Assembly: GCF_021582875.1 (NCBI RefSeq)
Contig: NZ_CP091138.1
Coordinates: 558,001-622,000 of the forward strand
DNA length: 64,000 bases
Direction of reading: 5' to 3'
Source: Microbacterium sp. KUDC0406
GTDB lineage: Bacteria; Actinomycetota; Actinomycetes; Actinomycetales; Microbacteriaceae
Part shown: positions 19,062 through 26,949 of the stretch, one piece after another
Layout of the letters: every line of letters begins with the position of its first letter
Position numbering within the stretch: the first letter of the stretch is position 1
Notes under the pieces: model-generated
What the model was told of the DNA's origin: nothing
What the model saw: the letters and a program-made list of their open reading frames with translations, nothing else
Databases searched by the model: none
Translations under genes and position numbers: made by a program

Positions 19062-20120
19062 GTGTCAGATGCTCCCCTTACTCCGCAACCGGCAGAGATC
19101 ACGCCAGAGGCGGTGGAATCCGCCGTCGCCGACGCACTCGCCGCGATCGGCGCCGCCGCCGACACCGCAGAGCTGAAACAGGCCCGCCACGACCACGTCG
19201 CAGAGGGGTCGCCCCTGGCGGTGCTGAACGCCTCGATGCGCCAGGTCGCGCCCGAGCACAAGGCGACCTTCGGCAAGCTCATCGGCCAGGGTCGCGGTCG
19301 CGTGACTCAGGCGCTCGCCGCGAAGGAGGCCGAGCTCGCCGAGGCCGAGACCGCCGCGCGCCTCGAGTCCGAGCGGATCGACATCACCGCGGTGCCCTCG
19401 CGCACCCGGATCGGTGCCCGGCATCCCCTCACCCTGCTGCAGGATCAGATCTGTGACATCTTCGTCGGGATGGGGTGGGAGATCGCGGAGGGTCCCGAGC
19501 TCGAGCACGAGTGGTTCAACTTCGACGCGCTGAACTTCGACGTCGACCACCCGGCCCGCCAGGAGCAGGACACCTTCTACGTGGACCCGCCCTCGCGCCA
19601 CCTGGTGATGCGCACGCACACCAGCCCGGTGCAGGTGCGCTCGATGCTCGACCGCGAGGTGCCGATCTACGTGCTCTGCCCCGGCCGCGTGTACCGCACC
19701 GACGAGTTCGACGCGACCCACCTGCCGGTGTTCACGCAGTTCGAGGGCCTCGTCATCGACAAGGGCATCTCGATGGCACACCTGAAGGGCACCCTCGACC
19801 ACGTCGCCCGGCAGATGTTCGGCCCGGAGGCGAAGACCCGCTTCCGCACCAACTACTTCCCGTTCACCGAGCCGTCGGCCGAGCTCGACCTGTGGCACCC
19901 GACCTTCAAGGGCGGTGCGCGCTGGATCGAGTGGGGCGGCTGCGGCATGGTCAACCCGAACGTGCTGCGCGCGGCGGGCATCGACCCGGAGGTGTACAGC
20001 GGCTTCGCGTTCGGGATGGGCGTGGAGCGCGGGCTCATGTTCCGCAGCGATGTACAGGACATGCGCGACATGGCAGAGGGCGATGTGCGCTTCAGCGAGC
20101 AGTTCGGGATGGTGGTGTGA
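19062..20120 (+). CDS. pheS: Phenylalanyl-tRNA synthetase alpha subunit
   Basis: This is the catalytic subunit of the (alpha-beta)2 enzyme that charges tRNA-Phe. The 352-residue protein has an N-terminal coiled-coil arm and class-II motif 2 in LVMRTHTSPVQVRSM/GRVYRTDEFDATH. Motif 3 is FAFGMGVERGLMFR. FTEPSAELDLWHP and WGGCGMVNPNVL are specific to PheS. Its TGA shares an A with the pheT ATG (TGATG), so translation is coupled. Confidence 0.97.
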   Translation: MSDAPLTPQPAEITPEAVESAVADALAAIGAAADTAELKQARHDHVAEGSPLAVLNASMRQVAPEHKATFGKLIGQGRGRVTQALAAKEAELAEAETAARLESERIDITAVPSRTRIGARHPLTLLQDQICDIFVGMGWEIAEGPELEHEWFNFDALNFDVDHPARQEQDTFYVDPPSRHLVMRTHTSPVQVRSMLDREVPIYVLCPGRVYRTDEFDATHLPVFTQFEGLVIDKGISMAHLKGTLDHVARQMFGPEAKTRFRTNYFPFTEPSAELDLWHPTFKGGARWIEWGGCGMVNPNVLRAAGIDPEVYSGFAFGMGVERGLMFRSDVQDMRDMAEGDVRFSEQFGMVV

Positions 20121-22678
20121 TGCGCGTCCCGCTCTCGTGGTTGCGTGAATACGTCGATGTGGCAGCGGATGCCACGCCGGAGGACGTCCTGGCGGCGCTG
20201 GTGACCGTCGGGTTCGAAGAGGAGGAGGTCCACCGTTTCGAGATCTCCGGTCCGGTCGTGGTCGGCCAGGTGCTCTCGATCGAGCCCGAGCCCCAGAAGA
20301 ACGGCAAGACCATCAACTGGTGCCAGGTGGACGTCGGCCCTTCGACAAGCTCAGAGACCCAGCGGGATGTGCGGGGAATCGTCTGCGGCGCGCACAACTT
20401 CGTCGTCGGAGACAAGGTGGTCGTCACCCTGCCCGGTGCCGTGCTGCCCGGACCGTTCCCGATCGCGGCGCGCAAGACCTACGGCCACGTCTCCGACGGC
20501 ATGATCGCGTCGGCCCGTGAACTGGGCCTGGGCGACGAGCACGACGGCATCATCGTGCTGTCCACGCTCGGGCTGGACCCGGAGGTCGGCACCGACGCGA
20601 TCGCGCTGCTGGGACTCGACGACGTCGCCATCGACATCAACGTCACGCCCGACCGCGGCTACGCCTTCTCGGTCCGCGGCGTCGCCCGCGAGCTCTCGCA
20701 TGCGACCGGTGCGGCGTTCCGCGACCCGGCGGACCGCGATGCCGCCGAGCTCGTCCCCGGCGACGGCCACACGGCCGTCGTCACCGACGAGAACCCGATC
20801 CGCGGCCGGGTCGGAGCGACCGAGTTCGTCACCCGCGTCGTGCGGGGCGTCGACCCGTCGAGGCCCACGCCGCCGTGGATGGTCTCACGCCTGGTGCTGG
20901 CCGGCATGCGCCCGCTGGGCGTGCTCATCGACATCACCAACTACGTGATGCTCGAGCTGGGCAATCCGATCCACGGCTACGACCTCGACAAGCTCGACGG
21001 CACGATCACGGTGCGCCGTGCGGCGGCGGGCGAGAAGATGGTCACTCTCGACGGCCAGGAGCGCACCCTGCACGTCGAGGACCTGCTCATCACGGATGGT
21101 TCCGGGCCGATCGGCCTCGCCGGCGTGATGGGCGGCGGCACCACCGAGATGAGCGAGACCACGCAGAACGTGCTCATCGAGGCCGCCACTTTCGACCAGG
21201 TCACGATCGCCCGCTCAGCCCGCCGGCACAAGCTGCCCAGCGAGGCGTCCAAGCGCTTCGAGCGCGGTGTCGACCCGCGCATCCCGTTCGTCGCGGCCCG
21301 TCGCGTCGCCGACCTCATGGTCGAGCTCGCCGGCGGCACGCTGACCGACGAGGGCGGTGCGCTGTTCGCCGAGATCGCGACCGAACAGATCACGCTGCCA
21401 CCCGGATTCGTGCAGGGCCTCATCGGCGTCGACTACACCGACGCCGAGATGACCGGCGCGTTGGAGACGATCGGAGCGTCCGTCCAGAACGCGGACCCAT
21501 CGACGGGCTCAGGGACCCCGGCCGGCTGGCTGGTCACACCGCCGAGCTGGCGGCCCGACCTCACCGACAAGTGGACGCTCGCCGAAGAGGTCGCCCGTAT
21601 CCACGGGCTGGATCGCATCCCCTCCGTGCTGCCGGTGCCGCCGTCCGGTCGCGGCTACACCGCGCTGCAGCACGGCCGGCGCCGCGTCGCGGACGCGCTC
21701 GCCGCGGCCGGCTTCGTCGAGACGCCGGCGTTCCCGTTCACGACCGAGCAGCAGAACGATCTGCACGGATCGGCGTCGGGGGAGCACCTGCCCGGCATCC
21801 GTCTGGCGAACGCTCTGGACGGCCAGGCTCCGTTCCTGCGCCGCTCGCTGATCCCGGGCCTGATGCAGACCGCGCACCGCAACGCGGCCCGCGGACTCAC
21901 CGACCTGTCGCTGTTCGAGACCGGACTCGTCTTCACCCCCGAGGCAGGCGTCGAGTACGGCACCGCCGAGGTGCCACCGCTCGGTGTGCGCCCGTCGGAC
22001 GAGACGCTCGCTGAGCTCAACGCCGCCATCCCGCCGCAGCCGCGGCACGTCGCGGTGCTGCTGGCCGGCAACGTGGCGCCCCGCCAGCCCGGTCGCGCGG
22101 CCGAGGCCGCCGGGCTCGCCGAGGCGCTCGATGCGGTCCGCGTCGTGGCCGCCGCGGCCGGCGTCGAGATCGATGTGACCCAGACCTCGCGCGCCGCACT
22201 GCACCCGGGGCGCGCCGGCGCGCTGAGTGTCATTCGGCATGGACAGGAACCGGTCGACGTCGGCTACGTCGGCGAACTGCACCCGCAGGTGTCGGCGGAC
22301 GCCGACCTGCACGGGCGAGTGACCGTGCTCGAGCTCGACCTCGATCGGGTGCTCTCGCTGGCCGGCGAGCACATCGTCGCGGCATCCCTCTCGGGATTCC
22401 CGGCCGCGACGCAGGATGTCTCGCTCGTGCTTCCCGCCGACGTGCCGGCAGGTGAAGTGCGCACTGCTCTCGTCGACGGGGCCGGCGACCTGCTCGAGTC
22501 GGTCCGCCTTGTGGACGACTACCGCGGCGATGGTGTGGACGAGGGCTTCAAGAGCCTGAGCTTCGCGCTGCGCTTCCGCGCCTCCGACCGCACTCTCACC
22601 GCGGCGGAGGCGACCGAGGCCAAGCTCGCGGGCGTCGCCGTCGCAACCGAGCGCTTCGGAGCGAGCATCCGCGACTGA
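20120..22678 (+). CDS. pheT: Phenylalanyl-tRNA synthetase beta subunit
   Basis: PheT (852 residues) holds the tRNA-binding and editing domains. The order is an N-terminal OB/tRNA-bind domain (40-150, GVVCGAHNF-like GIVCGAHNFVVGDKVV), B5 domain and B3/4 editing domain. Then come the catalytic-like core (KWTLAEEVARIHGLDRIPS) and a C-terminal anticodon-binding FDX-ACB domain (SGFPAATQDVSLVLPADVPA). Two repeat-derived insertions are visible: GPSTSSETQRD near residue 74 and PSTGSGTPAG near residue 460. Both fall in loops and keep the frame. Confidence 0.96.
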   Translation: MRVPLSWLREYVDVAADATPEDVLAALVTVGFEEEEVHRFEISGPVVVGQVLSIEPEPQKNGKTINWCQVDVGPSTSSETQRDVRGIVCGAHNFVVGDKVVVTLPGAVLPGPFPIAARKTYGHVSDGMIASARELGLGDEHDGIIVLSTLGLDPEVGTDAIALLGLDDVAIDINVTPDRGYAFSVRGVARELSHATGAAFRDPADRDAAELVPGDGHTAVVTDENPIRGRVGATEFVTRVVRGVDPSRPTPPWMVSRLVLAGMRPLGVLIDITNYVMLELGNPIHGYDLDKLDGTITVRRAAAGEKMVTLDGQERTLHVEDLLITDGSGPIGLAGVMGGGTTEMSETTQNVLIEAATFDQVTIARSARRHKLPSEASKRFERGVDPRIPFVAARRVADLMVELAGGTLTDEGGALFAEIATEQITLPPGFVQGLIGVDYTDAEMTGALETIGASVQNADPSTGSGTPAGWLVTPPSWRPDLTDKWTLAEEVARIHGLDRIPSVLPVPPSGRGYTALQHGRRRVADALAAAGFVETPAFPFTTEQQNDLHGSASGEHLPGIRLANALDGQAPFLRRSLIPGLMQTAHRNAARGLTDLSLFETGLVFTPEAGVEYGTAEVPPLGVRPSDETLAELNAAIPPQPRHVAVLLAGNVAPRQPGRAAEAAGLAEALDAVRVVAAAAGVEIDVTQTSRAALHPGRAGALSVIRHGQEPVDVGYVGELHPQVSADADLHGRVTVLELDLDRVLSLAGEHIVAASLSGFPAATQDVSLVLPADVPAGEVRTALVDGAGDLLESVRLVDDYRGDGVDEGFKSLSFALRFRASDRTLTAAEATEAKLAGVAVATERFGASIRD
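20336..20360. repeat. REP-like element (CCTTCGACAAGCTCA type) inside pheT
   Basis: GGCCCTTCGACAAGCTCAGA (continuing GACCC) is an imperfect palindrome. A related copy lies at 55432-55456 and a diverged one at 21493-21518. It is translated in frame as GPSTSSET in the N-terminal domain of PheT. Confidence 0.65.
21493..21518. repeat. REP-like element, diverged copy, inside pheT
   Basis: The stretch CATCGACGGGCTCAGGGACC matches the 55432 copy except for a few bases. It is translated as DPSTGSGTP near residue 460. Confidence 0.5.
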
Positions 22679-22766
22679 TCGCCGAGACCCCGCCTGATCG
22701 CCGAGGCCCGCCTGATCGCCGAGAACCCGCCTGATTCACGTGAATCAGGCGGGGCGTCGGCGATCA
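22676..22766. terminator. Terminator with three direct repeats and a 28-bp perfect palindrome
   Basis: TGATCGCCGAG occurs at 22676, 22695 and 22713, spaced 18-19 bases, the first overlapping the pheT stop. A 28-bp perfect palindrome then follows (22726-22753, centred on CACGTG). TCGGCGATCA (22757-22766) pairs with the third repeat, making an extended hairpin. It separates convergent pheT and the LuxR gene, whose stop codon is inside it. Confidence 0.75.
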
Positions 22767-25616
22767 CGGGCGAGCGCGACGGATCGCCGCCGCCTCGGTG
22801 CGGTTCGCCGCGCCGATCTTGGCCAGGATGGCCGACACGTGCACCGAAGCGGTCTTCGGCGAGATGAACAGGCGCTCGCCGATCTGACGGTTCGTGAGTC
22901 CGTCGGCCACCAGCGCCAGCACCTGCTCCTCTCGTTCGGTGAGACCGGAGCCGCCGGTCGTTGCGCCGTGCCGGGCGAAGGCCCGCAGCCACGATGACAC
23001 CGCCGGCGTGCGCACAGCCGGCAGCAGCGCCCGGCACATCTCGGCCGCGGCATCCGCCGACTCCTCGCGGGCGACCGAACGCACCAGGCGATACCGCGCG
23101 TAGTCGATCAGATGCATCGGCGCCGGTTCCTCTTCCAGGATGCGGACGGCGTCCGCCCATTCCGCCGAGCCGTCCCGCTCCTCGGCATCGACGAGGGCGC
23201 GGATGCCGGCGGACAGCATCGACGCGGGCAACGCGGCCAGCCCCGCGCGCACGGTGCGGCGGAGCGCCTCCGCCTCGTCCGTGCGCACACCGAACCGGAG
23301 CAGGGCGGCGGCCGCGCGAGCGGCGACGGGCAGCGCGCCGACGAACAACCCCGGGTCCTCCTGATCCGCCTCGGTCAGCCCGGAGAGCACGCGCATCGCC
23401 TCGTCCGCCGTCGCGTTCACGCGGGATCCGACCGCAGCGCCTTCGATCCGGTTCAGCGCGGCCTCGGCATCGACGACGATCCACCCGAGGCGCTCCTCGG
23501 CGTCGTACAGCACGTCGCGGATGAAGGCGTCCTCGTCGCGGCGGATGCGGGCGGCCTCATCGCCCTGGCCCGACCACAGCAGTGCGGTGCTCAGCGTCCG
23601 CAGTGCCGCCGAGCGGAACAGCGCCATGCGGCCAAGGGAGCCTTTCGCGTCCGAGACCACGCGCACGGCGGCCTCGAGGTCTCCGAGTGCGACCAGCGCA
23701 TTCGCCAGGTTGACCAGCACGGCCGCACCGACGCCGCGCTCCAGGCCGATGTCGACCGCCAGCGCATAGGTCTCCTCGGCCGCGGCAACCGCCTCGCGGT
23801 GTCGTCCCAGAGCTGTGAGCGCATCGCACTCGTTGACGCCGATCACCACGCGTGCGTATCCCGTGGTCTCGCGCGCCTTCATCCGCAGGGTCACGTCCAG
23901 CGCGAGCTGGCGATCGCCGGTCCGCGCGGTGAGCCATCCGATCGTCTGGTCTGCGCGTTGGAGCGCCTGCAGGTCTCCGCTGCGCTCGGCGATGGCATAC
24001 GCCCGCTCGCTGAGGGCGACCGCCTCGTGCAGATCGTCGAGCTGCATCGCGAGCGTGGCCAGCGCGATCGCGTGGGCCGGATCACTGTCCGCTCCGGGCA
24101 GGGCCGCCATCATGTCGACGGCGCTGCGCGCCGCGGCGACCGCCTCGTCCCGCCTGCCCAGATCAGCCAGCGCGAGAGTGAGCACGCGCAGGATCGGCAC
24201 CTGCTCGTGCGGCGAGGCACCGGTCAGCCTGGACAGGCTGGTGCGGGCGACCCTCTCGCTGCGGGCGAGATCATTCAGCGACCGCCACTCATCGGCGACC
24301 TCATGACAGAGACCGGCGAGGGTGATCCCGCAGATCTCCTCGGCATCCGGCACCTGAGGCCACAGGTCCACGAGGCGTTCGCCGAGCCGCGTGGCGGCCG
24401 CTGTCGCGTGCGTGCGGTGCGCGACATCGCGCGCGGTCGCGGTGGCGCGGAAGGCTGCGGGGACGTCGCGTGCGGCCAGCCAGTGCTCCGCTGCGGCCGC
24501 CGCCTGCTCCTCCGCACCGGCGTCCACCTCGCGCTGCAGAGCCTGGGCGTAGACCCGGTGCAGGTGCGAGCGCTCGCCCGGGAGCAGATCATCGGTGGCC
24601 AGCTCCCGGATGAGTGCGTGGCGGAACGAGACGCCGTCGCGTCCGAGCGCGAGCACCCCGGCCTCGACGGCCCGTCGCATCGCATCCCGGACGGCGGACG
24701 CCTCGGTGCCGAGCACCTCGGTGAGCAGCGTGTCGTCGACCTGCATCCCGCCGATGGCCGCCGCGGACAGCAGCTGCCTGGTCTCCGCGTCGAGCTGGTC
24801 GAACCGCGACAGCACAAGGTCGCGAAGCGTCTCGGGAAGCCGGTCGCCGCGCACCGCGAGCAGCTCCTCGAGGAAGAACGGCACTCCGTCGCCGCGCGCG
24901 ACGAGCGTGTCGAGTTCTGCGGCGTCGGCGCCCGGAGCGAGCGCGCCGATCAGCGCCGCGGACTGCGCTGCATCGAGGCGGGCGAGGTCGATCATCGTCA
25001 CGGCACGGTTGCGCTCGAGCTCGGCCAGCAGCGGGCGCAGCGGATGCGTGCGGCCGACGTCATCGGTGCGGTAGGTCAGCACGAACGTGAGATGCCGGCA
25101 GTGCGCGGTGACGCTGAGCGCCGGCAGCAGACCCAGGGTGGCGGCATCCGCCCAGTGCAGGTCCTCGATCACCAGCACCAGATGGCGCGATTCGCTGAGG
25201 TTCTCCAGCACGCGCTCCACAGCCTCGGCGATGTGCTCTCCGGGCACGGCGCCGGCATCGGCCGTGAACTCCGGCAGGAGCGCTCCGATGGCGGCGGCCA
25301 CACCCGGGGTCCGGGCGGCGTCGCGCAACGCGGCGTCACCGAGTTCACGGAGCAGGTCCCGAAGCAGGCGCCGGACCGGGGTGAACGGTGCACCGATGTC
25401 GCCGAGATCCACGCACTGACCGACCGCCACGGCCACCGGCGGCGGCCCGTCGGCATCGATCCCGTCGAGGAACTCCTGCAGCAGCCGCGACTTGCCGATA
25501 CCGGCCTCGCCCCGCACGACGAGCACCCCGGGGTGCCCGGCGCGTCCCACCTGGAACCCCCGGCGCAGCATCCCCAGCTCATCGTCCCGACCGATCATCG
25601 GCGCCGACGTCGTCAT
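22764..25616 (-). CDS. Large ATP-binding LuxR-family regulator (LAL/MalT type)
   Basis: This 950-residue transcription factor has an N-terminal AAA/STAND ATPase: Walker A VRGEAGIGKSRLL at about 30-42 and a Walker-B-like VLVIEDLHWADAATLG. A long helical TPR-like middle (about 400-870) follows. The C-terminal LuxR helix-turn-helix reads LTEREEQVLALVADGLTNRQ, then IGERLFISPKTASVHVSAIL. LAL proteins sense a small molecule or partner through the middle region and activate promoters. The start ATG 25616 gives MTTSAPMIGRDDELGML. CAATAT 6 bases upstream would make it leaderless. The inducer is unknown. Confidence 0.85.
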   Translation of the reverse strand: MTTSAPMIGRDDELGMLRRGFQVGRAGHPGVLVVRGEAGIGKSRLLQEFLDGIDADGPPPVAVAVGQCVDLGDIGAPFTPVRRLLRDLLRELGDAALRDAARTPGVAAAIGALLPEFTADAGAVPGEHIAEAVERVLENLSESRHLVLVIEDLHWADAATLGLLPALSVTAHCRHLTFVLTYRTDDVGRTHPLRPLLAELERNRAVTMIDLARLDAAQSAALIGALAPGADAAELDTLVARGDGVPFFLEELLAVRGDRLPETLRDLVLSRFDQLDAETRQLLSAAAIGGMQVDDTLLTEVLGTEASAVRDAMRRAVEAGVLALGRDGVSFRHALIRELATDDLLPGERSHLHRVYAQALQREVDAGAEEQAAAAAEHWLAARDVPAAFRATATARDVAHRTHATAAATRLGERLVDLWPQVPDAEEICGITLAGLCHEVADEWRSLNDLARSERVARTSLSRLTGASPHEQVPILRVLTLALADLGRRDEAVAAARSAVDMMAALPGADSDPAHAIALATLAMQLDDLHEAVALSERAYAIAERSGDLQALQRADQTIGWLTARTGDRQLALDVTLRMKARETTGYARVVIGVNECDALTALGRHREAVAAAEETYALAVDIGLERGVGAAVLVNLANALVALGDLEAAVRVVSDAKGSLGRMALFRSAALRTLSTALLWSGQGDEAARIRRDEDAFIRDVLYDAEERLGWIVVDAEAALNRIEGAAVGSRVNATADEAMRVLSGLTEADQEDPGLFVGALPVAARAAAALLRFGVRTDEAEALRRTVRAGLAALPASMLSAGIRALVDAEERDGSAEWADAVRILEEEPAPMHLIDYARYRLVRSVAREESADAAAEMCRALLPAVRTPAVSSWLRAFARHGATTGGSGLTEREEQVLALVADGLTNRQIGERLFISPKTASVHVSAILAKIGAANRTEAAAIRRARP

Positions 25617-25647
25617 GCGCCCATATTGGCATCGTGAGGCGGGCACG

Positions 25648-25665
25648 GGGAACCTGAGTCGCCTC
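25648..25665. promoter_or_regulatory. Inverted repeat in the divergent LuxR/small-ORF spacer
   Basis: CTGAG-TCGC-CTCAG is a perfect 5-bp inverted repeat about 35-50 bases upstream of the LuxR gene and ~75 bases before the first small ORF. It is a plausible operator for the LuxR protein, but short. Confidence 0.3.
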
Positions 25666-25734
25666 AGATGCGCTCGGCGGACGAGGAATAGGGCATCTGC
25701 CCGATGCCGGGCGGGGACCTCAGAGAGGAACGTC

Positions 25735-25788
25735 ATGGTCATCGACAACCAGCCGCTGGGGAAGCGGGACAGGGAGAAGAGATCATGA
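25735..25788 (+). CDS. 17-residue micro-ORF coupled to the next small gene
   Basis: ATG 25735 follows AGAGAGGAACGTC, a good ribosome-binding site. It encodes [17 protein letters not shown] and stops at TGA 25786-25788, overlapping the next ATG as ATGA. It may be a translated leader that couples ribosomes into the 70-residue gene, or a real micropeptide. No family is recognised. Confidence 0.4.
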   Translation: MVIDNQPLGKRDREKRS

Positions 25789-25997
25789 ACGAGTACATCG
25801 TCTTCGGAGCATCGATGATCGAGCGCCGGCGGGTCGCGGAGCTGAACCGCGACTGCGAGCGTCGTCGGCAGCAGGCGGAGCGTGCCGAGGCCCCGGTGCG
25901 GGGCACCGGCTTCCTGTCGCGGGTCGCCGCGACGCTCCGTGCCGGGCACGACCGCCGCATGGCCGGGGGCGCGTCCGAGCGGGCCCGCACCGTCTGA
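25785..25997 (+). CDS. Small basic protein of unknown function
   Basis: This 70-residue, Arg-rich protein begins [20 protein letters not shown] and continues with a charged helix ([17 protein letters not shown]) and a basic tail ([16 protein letters not shown]). GGGAGAAGAG precedes the ATG. No signal peptide or known domain is seen. It lies divergent from the LAL regulator and directly upstream of the TPP riboswitch promoter, so it may be a target of that regulator. Confidence 0.55.
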   Translation: MNEYIVFGASMIERRRVAELNRDCERRRQQAERAEAPVRGTGFLSRVAATLRAGHDRRMAGGASERARTV

Positions 25998-26006
25998 GCG
26001 TGCCGA

Positions 26007-26012
26007 TAGACT
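26007..26012 (+). promoter_or_regulatory. -10 box for the thi operon
   Basis: TAGACT sits so that transcription would start near 26019, just before the riboswitch P1 stem. Confidence 0.5.
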
Positions 26013-26021
26013 CTCGGGCAG

Positions 26022-26097
26022 TGACACGGGGTGCCGCATCCGCGGCTGAGAACACACCCGTCGAACCTGATCTAGTTCGTACTAGCGAAGGGATGTC
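26022..26097 (+). promoter_or_regulatory. TPP riboswitch (THI element)
   Basis: The conserved core elements appear in order: ACGGGGTGCC, then GGCTGAGA, ACCCGTCGAACCTGATCT and TAGTTCGTACTAGCGAAGGG. They end next to the thiM start. The AAGGGA at the 3' end doubles as the thiM ribosome-binding site. TPP binding therefore probably hides it and blocks translation initiation when thiamine is plentiful. No separate terminator hairpin is seen. Confidence 0.95.
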
Positions 26098-26101
26098 GCC
26101 C

Positions 26102-26949
26102 ATGAGCGAACCTCTGCACCCGTCCGCCGTCCTCGAGGACACCGCCCGCCTGCTGGAGGCGCTGCGCGCGGCACCGCCGCTGACGCACTGCATCACGAAC
26201 AGCGTGGTGACCGGCTTCACAGCCAACGTGCTGCTCGCCCTCGGCGCAGCCCCGGCGATGGTCGACATCGTCGGCGAGGCGGGGATGTTCGCCTCCACCG
26301 CCTCCGGCCTGCTGCTGAACCTCGGCACGCCGACCCCGAGCAGCGCGCCGCCGCGCTCGAGGCCGCCGGCGGCGCCACCGCCGCGGGCACCCCGTGGGTG
26401 CTCGACCCGGTCGCGATCGGGGTGCTCCCGATCCGCACCGATCTGGCCCGCGACCTGGTCGCCCGACGACCGACGGCGATCCGAGGCAACGCCTCCGAGA
26501 TCCTCGCCCTGGCGGGTCACAGCGCGGGCGGCCGCGGCGTCGACGCGACCGACTCGACCGAGGAGGCTGCCGAGGCCGCCCGCCTGCTCGCCCGCGAGCA
26601 CGGCAGCGCCGTCGCGGTGTCGGGGCCGATCGACCTGCTCACCGACGGCGAGAGCGAGGTGCGGATCGCCAACGGCACGCCACTGCTCACCCGCGTCACC
26701 GGCGGAGGGTGCGCCCTCGGTGCCGTGATGGCGGCGTTCCTCGGCGCCGCGCGCGGCACCGGCACCCCCGCGCTGCACGCGGTGTCCGCGGCGTCCGTCG
26801 TCTACGAGATCGCCGCAGAACGCGCGGCTGCCGTGTCCACCGGACCCGGCGGTTTCGCCGTCGCTCTGCTCGACGCGCTCGCCGCGATCACCGCCGCCGA
26901 CCTCGCGGACGCCCGCGTCGAGGTCGCCTTCCCGGAGGTCGCGCGATGA
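26102..26949 (+). CDS. thiM: Hydroxyethylthiazole kinase, frameshifted in this sequence
   Basis: ThiM phosphorylates hydroxyethylthiazole for thiamine salvage. The first frame reads [30 protein letters not shown] and [10 protein letters not shown]. It then goes out of frame at CGACCCCGAG (26331-26340). One missing C there restores [17 protein letters not shown], then [11 protein letters not shown], the ATP-site [12 protein letters not shown] and the native stop (282 residues, normal size). ATG 26102 lies 8 bases after the riboswitch-embedded AAGGGA. It overlaps the fusion gene by four bases. Confidence 0.88.
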
